Assembly: GCA_964034945.1 (NCBI GenBank)
Contig: OZ035960.1
Span: forward strand, 110,174,324 to 110,238,323
Length of the DNA: 64,000 bases
From: Chrysopilus asiliformis
Taxonomy: Eukaryota > Arthropoda > Insecta > Diptera > Rhagionidae
Direction of reading: 5' to 3'
Part shown: in pieces, positions 57,483 to 64,000 of the stretch
Layout of the letters: each line of letters starts with the position of its first letter
Numbering within the stretch: position 1 is the first letter of the stretch
The notes under the pieces: model-generated
What the model was told of the DNA's origin: nothing
Seen by the model: the letters and a program-made list of their open reading frames with translations, nothing else
The model's database searches: none
Made by a program: the position numbers and the translations under genes

Positions 57483-58861
57483 CTCTCAACCAGTGTTGTG
57501 CCGGTTTTTTACGTAAAGTAATTTACCTAGTTTTTTACGCGTAAAAAACCTCAATTTTAACGTTAAAAACGTAAAAAACGTAAAAAACGTAAAAAACGTA
57601 AAAAACCTAAAACATTGATGATAAAAAATTTAATAAGTAGCCATTCACTAAATATAGTAATTATTCGTAAATAAATCATCTTAGAACAATAAAAAGGTTA
57701 ATAGTCTTCAGCAAACACAGAAAAGTATTCAAAAGCATTTCCTCTTGAAAGTGAAAAAGATTTTAAACTCGGAGTTCAAAAACTGTTTATATCCTGTCAT
57801 TACATTACGTCCGCCTACTCATTTTAACGTTAATTAATGTGAATAATGTGGAGAGATTTGCGACATATGGGCTATTTTAACCCTTTGTTGTACAACTACA
57901 CCTTTTCTAATTCAGTTTTTTAATATTATAACATATATTTCATGCACTTATATTGACTAAATTCATTTCGTAAGTATCCTAGGACATCAATTGCTATGAA
58001 AAAAAAGTAATATGCACTTTTTTTATAATTACTGCATTTTATAAATAAATAAAGAGCAAAAAAGTAGCTATTTTGCAGATTAAATGTAACTGAGGCAAAT
58101 CTATTACAGTTAAAAAATCGGTAATTAGCTTTCTAAAGGTTTTTGGGGTCGCTAATTACGAATCTGAAGTCAAAACTTCAAAATTCAAAATGGCGGATCC
58201 AATATGGCGGTCAAAAAAGATAAAATTACGTACTAGTTTTCACCGTAATCTAATGAATTTTATCTTTTTTGACCGCCATATTGAATCCGCCATTTTGATT
58301 TTTGAAGTTTTGAATTCAGATTCGTAATCAGCGACCCCAAAAACCCTCGGATACCAAAAAACGGTGAAAATTAATTCCATAGAAAAATGTATGCATGAAA
58401 GGGTTAAAGAAACATATTTGGACTAATTCTTGCAGCAACAAGCGTAATTTTAAAGTTTGCATCAAAAAATCGTTTTTAAACACAAGGAGACTCATTCCGA
58501 AGGCGGAAATTGAAACGAAACTGGAAAAAGGGAAAAGAAATTCTAAAAATTGGAAAAATTCCATTCAAACAACTGTTCTAATTTGAGTTAATAGACTGTC
58601 CTACTTAGTAGTACAGTCTATTAAGTGTTGATGTCCACTCTCTATATTATAAGATCTCTAATAAAATGCTGAGAAAAACTTTAAAACAGACTGTCATACT
58701 TTGTAGGAACTGCGATGTCCCATTTTTTAGGTTTTTTACTATTTTTTACGTTTTTTACGGTTTTTTACGTTTTTTACCAGTTGTTTACGTTTTTTACGTT
58801 TTTTACGTGAAAAATGTAAAAAACTGTTTTTTACGCCGTTTTGCCCAACACTGCTCTCAAC
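57483..58861. mobile_element. hAT-type non-autonomous element (1363 bp) in a DUF1091 exon
   Basis: The element is 57491-58853 with a perfect 8-bp duplication CTCTCAAC at 57483-57490 and 58854-58861. Ends CAGTGTTGTGCCGG and inverted CAGTGTTGGGCAAAACGG. Both subterminal regions are arrays of TTTTTTACG / CGTAAAAAAC (10-bp period at 57560-57607). The interior holds an inverted repeat at 58142-58346. hAT by ends and duplication length; no transposase. Confidence 0.88.
58142..58346. repeat. Inverted repeat inside the hAT-type element
   Basis: TTTGGGGTCGCTAATTACGA...CCGCCATATTG-type arms of about 85 bp pair across a 25-bp loop near 58235. Confidence 0.85.
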
Positions 58862-59074
58862 GAAACCTAATAAGATTTATATTTATTAATTGAAATTTAT
58901 ACAATTTATGGGACCAACAGAGTAGGAAACAAATACAAATAGAAATAGTGATATAAAAATCACGATTTGGTTATTAAACTTCATTTTTCTGGAAACTACA
59001 AAATCACTTTGAAATTACCAACTAATGAGTGATACTGACTTTCGGATTTTAAAAATATGACACGCTCAATAAAG

Positions 59075-59132
59075 TAATCTAACCAAGCAATCTAACCAAG
59101 CAATCTAAACAAGCAATCTAACCAAGCAATCT
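59075..59132 (+). repeat. 13-bp tandem repeat
   Basis: Four to five units of CAATCTAACCAAG. Confidence 0.9.
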
Positions 59133-59243
59133 CAAAAATTGTTGAATACGAAGTTCTAAAAATTTTAATTATTTCTGATTAATTTCACGAATACCCATAC
59201 TGCAGGAATTCACAGTACTTTTCGCAACCTTTTTTTATCAAAC

Positions 59244-59570
59244 GTTGATACATCCCGAAATGGCCAGAACATTCTGGGATTTAGACATGTTGTTTTGTTT
59301 TACTAAACTTTAAACTAAATCCGGATTGTGTTGTATTGTATTCTATGAATCACTAAAAAATTTCACTTCCCTCTAGCGCATTTCTTACCTGCGGCGCATT
59401 CTGTTAAATAATTTTTGATAGCGGGATGTTTCTTGCTATATGTATTGCCTGCGACGCAATTTTGGTTGTATTATTTTTTTAATGCCAATTGAAAAAGCAT
59501 CTCCCTTTTCAAATGTAGCGCCTATTTCATACGCAGGATAAATTGCCGGGCATTTCATATTCCAGCATGG
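59244..59570 (+). repeat. CATACGTCCCGGAAT-family remnant
   Basis: GATACATCCCGAAATGGCCA and CCTGCGGCGCATT motifs follow the order of 22685 and 39769. Confidence 0.5.
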
Positions 59571-59681
59571 CACACACTCATTTTATTTTACACGCTGAGA
59601 GAAAAGAATGGCGCCAAATGATATGAAACGCATATGATTTTACTATTTTCACTATAAAACGGCGCTATTTGAAGAAATTGT

Positions 59682-59752
59682 AAAATTTACAACTCGAGTG
59701 GTAAAATTTACAATTCGAGTGGTAAAATTTACAACTCGAGTGGTAAAAGTAT
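59682..59752 (+). repeat. 22-bp minisatellite, three units
   Basis: Unit GTGGTAAAATTTACAACTCG with small changes. Confidence 0.9.
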
Positions 59753-59935
59753 ATGTCGTAAATGTTATTTTATATTTGAAAAGTGTGATTTTATCCTGTT
59801 GCATCATAGTTTTGTATTTGAAAACTATGTTATTATATATGAACATACAATTTTATATTGGGAATAAAAGAGATACAATTTTATATTGGGAATAAAAATA
59901 AAAGTGAGATAAATATTTATTTTATTTTTTATGTT

Positions 59936-60215
59936 CTTATCCCGCTTTTATTTCTGATACGCAGTGCCCAAAAAATTATTGTTTCCTTTTTAATGCATTT
60001 TTTTTTTTGAAAAATTGAAAAATTTGTAAAGGTAAAATCTGTTTAAAACATGATTTTACATAACCGTTCTATACATCAAAATCCAATCGGACCACTCCTT
60101 TCCCGCTCTCCTATACAAATGGATTTTTTAAATAAACATTTTGTCTGTCATCAAATAGAGTATAGAGTATTTGATGATTGACGCCTAACAATTATAGCTT
60201 TCCTTATGTTTGAAT
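59936..60215. repeat. Mixed repeat fragments
   Basis: TTTCTGATACGCAGTGCCC matches 31786 and 60945. 60040-60200 matches the F2-related 53110-53265 (CATCAAAATCCAATCGGACC, TTTGTCTGTCATCA, GAGTATTTGATGATTG). Confidence 0.5.
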
Positions 60216-60229
60216 TGAAAAATACTACA

Positions 60230-60725
60230 GCATTTTTTGCTGTGTAAGGATATTTCAAGAATATAATCATGCCTATTCTGGAATCTGAAGTAGCGTTAAG
60301 TTTGTTCGATTTCCCCTCGATTAATCGCAATTTGTAATCTTGAATCCGCTGCGTTTTGCTTCTGTTCGAATGCGTATGATCTAGTAACGTTTTGAGGGTA
60401 GAATTACTCGTTGCAAATTTCCGAATCGGAGAATACCTTGGAGCCTGTTCACATTGGTTGAAATAGTCCGCCTAATTTTGACAGAAACTGGCAACATGAT
60501 GGACAGGTGAGGAAGTGGGACTGCTAATAGGGCACTGCTGATAGGGCAGTCCCACTTCTTCACCTTGCCATAATGTTGCCAATTTCTGTCAAAATTAGGC
60601 AGACTATTTCAACCAATGTGAACAGGCTCAATTGAGTGGCGGAACGAATCGACTGAGTTTGGTTTTACGTTTTAAATTCGGATTCCAGAATAGCCATGAA
60701 TATTCAAACGCTAAACAGTATATAA
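60230..60725. mobile_element. Nested foldback: outer arms plus inner hairpin MITE 60441-60629
   Basis: The outer arms CCTATTCTGGAATCTGAA (60270) and the inverted CTATTCTGGAATCCGAA (60694) frame an inner element. The inner arms, GAGCCTGTTCACATTGGTTG and its inverse, pair over about 80 bp, with TGCTAATAGGGCACTGCTGA at the loop. Confidence 0.7.
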
Positions 60726-61188
60726 ATATAAGCGTGGCGAAAAACTGAAGACATTTTGGATTTTTAGTCATGATAATAAAATACAAAATGACTAAAAGGG
60801 ATAAAATTCAAAAAAAAAATTAAAAGATTTTTTTCAAATGTAGGGACTAGAAAGGAAAAAAAATAATTTTCTGAGCGCTGTGTATCACAAATGAAAGCGA
60901 GATAAAGGCATAAAAAGGTAAAAAAAATATTTATCTCGCTTTTATTTTTGATACTCAGCGCCCAAATATTTTTTTTGAAAAAAAGCTTTTTTATTTATTT
61001 ATTAATATGAACATTTTATTCAAAAACCTGTGACCACCAGCTCGCGAAGAATTTATTCAAGATTTTCAAAGTCTTTTATCTCGAGAAGTCATTTTTGTGG
61101 GTAGATCCTTTTTGCTTTGAACTCCTCATAATGTAACAGTCTTCGTTTCGCCAGGGTTATGAAGGTATTTGAATTTATTTATTTTGAA

Positions 61189-61907
61189 TTACAGCACTTT
61201 AAAGTCAAGTTTTAAATTGAACAAAAAAATATTCTGTATCTTAGCTGAGAAGGTTGTATCAATCAAATATTGACCTTTAGGTATGACACGTGGTATAAAA
61301 GTTAGTAATGGCAGAGGAACGTGATCTAAAGACGCATTGCCCTGAAATAGAGTAAAAAAAATAGTTCTTAATTCCTAAATGAATAAATCGAAAATCCAAG
61401 CTCACAAGTAAAGGACATGTACCGCAGAAAACTGTACAATGATCTCTAACTTCGTCCACAATTTTTTTGAAAGCCGCAAAAGGTGAATCATTGTCTATTA
61501 CTCTACAAAGGTCCACACTTAAATCAATGAACCAATTCTGATATTTATTTTGCACTTTTTTGAAAACCACAATATGAGCCTAAAATAGTTACACAATTAT
61601 CAATCATAATATATCAATAAAATTATAGGAAAATTAAATTACATAAAATGATACAACTGGCTCCCGAAAGTAACATGAAAAATTCATGTGATTTATGCCT
61701 TTGCGATTAGTTTGAGTCATTACACATGTCGGATCTGTACAAATAGTTAAATTTTGTCTGCATCGCACGCCAGTTAACATATATCTCATTGAAAGCTTGA
61801 AATAATATTTTTTTCTTGTTCAAATTAAAACTTAAAGAAATTTTATGACTTACAGAAAAGGAAAATAATTCTAAAACTATCAAAAAATTTAAAATCCCAG
61901 CCTTCAT
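61189..61907 (-). CDS. DUF1091-family secreted protein, gene 8 (177 aa, 4 exons)
   Basis: Exons in coding order: 61907-61854, 61795-61643, 61579-61406, 61341-61189. Signal peptide MKAGILNFLIVLELFSFS with a consensus GTAAGT donor. Exon 2 has VRCRQNLTICTDPTCVMT and MNFSCYFREPV. Exon 3 has YQNWFIDLSVDLCRVIDN and HCTVFCGTCPLL. Exon 4 has GNASLDHVPLPLLTFIP, IPKGQYLID and ends LDFKVL. Closest to gene 6, the two sharing exon 2 almost motif for motif. Predicted secreted; function unknown. Confidence 0.88.
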
Positions 61908-61924
61908 GTTAAACTTTGTCATTT

Positions 61925-62486
61925 ATGTACGAAATTAGTGATAGAAATAGCTTCATCATATGTGAACAACATTTATGCCAGTAATTTTTGACTTCGAAAA
62001 AATGTCACGCTCACAAAAATGTCACGCTCCGTAACTCCGCATTTATCTCAAATCAGTTTGTAATGACTTGTAATCTAAATTTTTTATCGTAATAGATATA
62101 TTTCAGGTTAAAAATCATCAAGCTTTTTCGAAATTATTTGCACGATTTTTATACTTCATACTATGGCCAAAACCCCATTTCTACGAATTTATGTTATGTT
62201 AAATAAAACTTATTTATTTTTTTGTGCAAAACTGTCCACTTTCCGTAGCAGGGATTGACGGAACAACCAATCTAAGGATAATAGAAATTCAAGGCCTTTC
62301 GCTGATAAAAAGATCTTCGTACTGACATAAATTGTAGCAAAATCCCTCCAGACGTTCAAGTAGAAAACAAAACTTTTTAGGACATGATCTATCTAATGGT
62401 GAAAACCCTTTAAAAGTACATACAAAGATCCTGGAAATAGTAGAGAGGGGGTTGGTGGCCGAAAGAAGCCACGGTTTTTATTATTA
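61925..62486. other. Upstream region of gene 8
   Basis: Contains a short repeat, ATGTCACGCTC twice at 62000-62028, which resembles GACACGCTCAATAAAG at 59057 upstream of gene 7. Otherwise nothing recognised. Confidence 0.4.
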
Positions 62487-62910
62487 AAAGCTTTTATTTA
62501 GCTCGCTATCTTGTTTGTCTGTTTGTCGGGGTCAAATCTTGCAATCAAATTTTGACCCACTTCCACTCATCCGATTCACTTGAAATTTTGTACACTTATA
62601 TAAGTCCGATGACAATACAATATTTTTTCTACTTCGTCCTTGTAAGGATAAAAGAAGGTCCTGTATTATCCTTTTCTCCAAATTTTCCAGAAAAAATCTA
62701 TTCTGGGGTTTTTTGGGGTCGCTGAATCCGAATCTGTCATTAAAAAGTCTGTAAGGATAACGGAAGGTCCTGTAAGGATAACGTGATTATCCTTTTCTCC
62801 AAATTTTCCGGAAAAAAATCTATTCTGGGGGTTTTTGGGGTCGCTGAATCCGAATCTCTAGTTAAAAAGCCTGTAAGGACATCTCAAATGTAAAGCTATA
62901 TATTCGAAGA
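62487..62910 (+). repeat. GTAAGGATAACG repeat (family R2), copy 2
   Basis: Starts TTAAAAGCTTTTATTTAGCT and CGCTATCTTGTTTGTCTG, carries repeated GTAAGGATAACGGAAGGTCC and GGGTTTTTGGGGTCGCTGAA, and ends GCTATATATTCGAAG. Parallel to 30765-31192. Confidence 0.65.
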
Positions 62911-62999
62911 CTAAAAAGAACAAAATAAAAAAAATTAAAAAAAAAATTTTAAAAAAAGCTCATGATGGCAGAAAATTTTTTTATGAAAAAACTATTTGT

Positions 63000-63400
63000 G
63001 TGGAAGAGAGGGGAAGGATTGGTCCGATTGGATTTTTATGTATGGAACAGTTGTGTAAAATCATATTTTAAACACATTTCTTCTTTATAAATTTTTTAGT
63101 ACCACTCACCGTTTTCGATAAAATAGAAAAAAAAACTCTCCCATTTGTATGGAGGGTGAAGGTGAGTGGTTCAACTGAATTTCGACGTATGGATAAATTA
63201 TGTAAAATCATATTCTAAACACATTTTACCTTCACAAATTTTTTAATACGACTCACCGTTTTCGAGAAAATTGTAAAAAACCTATTTCGTTTGTATGGAA
63301 AGTTTTGCCCGTTCAAGAACTTAGCCTTTACGAGAAACGCAACTATTCAAAATTTCAAGTCTCTAGTTCAATTCTTTCAAAAGTTATGGTATATTTCTCT
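63000..63400. repeat. F2-related fragments, tandem
   Basis: Two successive units with AAAATCATATT(T/C)TAAACACA and ACTCACCGTTTTCGA (63055-63130 and 63205-63270), then AAGAACTTAGCC and AAGTCTCTAGTTCAATTC as in the F2 arm. Confidence 0.55.
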
Positions 63401-63520
63401 CAAACATTACACCATCTAAAACCCATTAGTTTTCAAAATAACGGTAAATTTCGATACCTGTTTGAAATATCGAGTACGAGAAAGACAAAAGTGTACTGTC
63501 TTCAACTTTCATCATACATA

Positions 63521-63897
63521 AGCGCGATATTACACACGGCAACTTTCGGGCTTATTTAAGCCGGCAACTTTTGGGCTTAATAAGCCAATGTGCTTACACT
63601 TGTGGCTTAAATAAGCCAATCCTGTTTGCATATGCTACACAAGTTTACATCGGTGTGTGTGTGGACTCAAACCATTGAAATTGCTGTTGCTCATATACTT
63701 CCCAAGATCTTTACATGCTGACGGTCAGAACGAAAATGATTTCTGCCTACTACTTTTCCCAAACCGGTTCACACGCTTTGCATGTATACAGATTGTCGAT
63801 AAGCCATGATTTCGAGTGGCAACTTTTCCCTCCTCAGTCGTTTCTCCCAAAAATCGGCTTAAGTAAGCCCGAAAGTTGCCGTGTGTAATATCGCGCT
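63521..63897 (+). mobile_element. TA-target MITE, GGCTTAAATAAGCC family, copy B
   Basis: 377 bp, TA at 63519-63520 and 63898-63899. Ends AGCGCGATATTACACACGGC and its near-perfect inverse, continuing AACTTTCGGGCTTA. Interior nearly identical to 27265-27629. Confidence 0.85.
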
Positions 63898-64000
63898 TAG
63901 ACTACTAAAAACGTGTAGTTTCGGGGTAAATAGCAGAAAGACGAAGTTACAATTTTTAAAAGCAGCATCTTGGATACCTCCGACTGACGGAAAAGTTGAT

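Larger units (their letters stand above)
56897..58984 (-). pseudogene. DUF1091-family gene 7, exon 2 interrupted by a hAT-type element
   Basis: Exon 1 about 58984-58937 (MKFNNQIVIFISLF; donor ambiguous). Exon 2 is 58866-57346 less the insertion 57491-58853 and one copy of its duplication. Exon 3 is 57294-57121 and exon 4 is 57049-56897. The coding parts are otherwise open: VRCRHNITICTNPMCAVTQS, INFGCMFREPV, YRNWAVDINLDICKLLDG, HCVVFCDQCPLI, GNASLTNQPLPALNFIP and ISKGQYI. The 153/174/153 exon pattern groups it with genes 6 and 8. No stop codon or frameshift other than the insertion was seen, so the disruption looks recent or is removed by splicing. Confidence 0.8.

Overview
AT-rich nuclear DNA from an insect, most likely a fly (Diptera). 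The species cannot be told from the window. The only host genes I can support are eight members of one family. They are small secreted proteins of the insect DUF1091 (SMART DM8) type, about 174-181 aa, each split into four exons by three phase-0 introns. The exons encode, in order, a signal peptide, a segment with paired cysteines, a core with the D-x-C-K and C-x(2-3)-C-x(2)-C-P motifs, and a tail that starts Gly-Asn and ends in a Phe-Lys-rich strand. Five genes lie on the + strand (152-870, 7224-7941, 10840-11546, 24435-25134, 47191-47894). Three lie on the - strand (53593-54434, 56897-58984, 61189-61907). Seven are intact by reading. The one at 56897-58984 carries a hAT-type insertion 13 bp into exon 2.

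The rest is densely nested transposable elements. By region: 1-12 kb holds three DUF1091 genes, a 3.7-kb foldback element (1727-5469) with its own Tc1-like and Helitron-like insertions, a Harbinger-like element, TTAA MITEs and an 8.1-9.7 kb nested MITE. 12.46-18.79 kb is a 6.3-kb hAT-type element bounded by an 8-bp duplication and filled with foldback, tRNA-like, TTAA and Helitron elements. 19-24 kb holds foldback MITEs, an arm of the 13-kb foldback, and a 1.3-kb hAT-like element with a decayed Myb/Zeste-like exon. 24.4-25.1 kb is DUF1091 gene 4. 25-42 kb is intergenic DNA with MITEs, a CT microsatellite and copies of a repeat that contains GTCT/GTCG arrays. 42.5-43.8 kb is a nearly intact mariner. 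45-47 kb holds a Helitron with a Tigger-like MITE inside its 5' end. 47.2-47.9 kb is DUF1091 gene 5. 48-51 kb holds hairpin MITEs and an internally deleted DD41D (rosa-like) element. 53.6-62 kb carries the three - strand DUF1091 genes, another deleted DD41D element and more Helitrons and MITEs. 62-64 kb is repeats.

The genes do not form a pathway: this is a dispersed paralogue array of secreted proteins, diversified by duplication, apparent gene conversion and transposon insertion. No tRNA, rRNA, CRISPR or virus-derived gene was recognised. Several insertions can be compared with an uninterrupted copy of the same site inside the window, so their boundaries and target duplications can be read directly.
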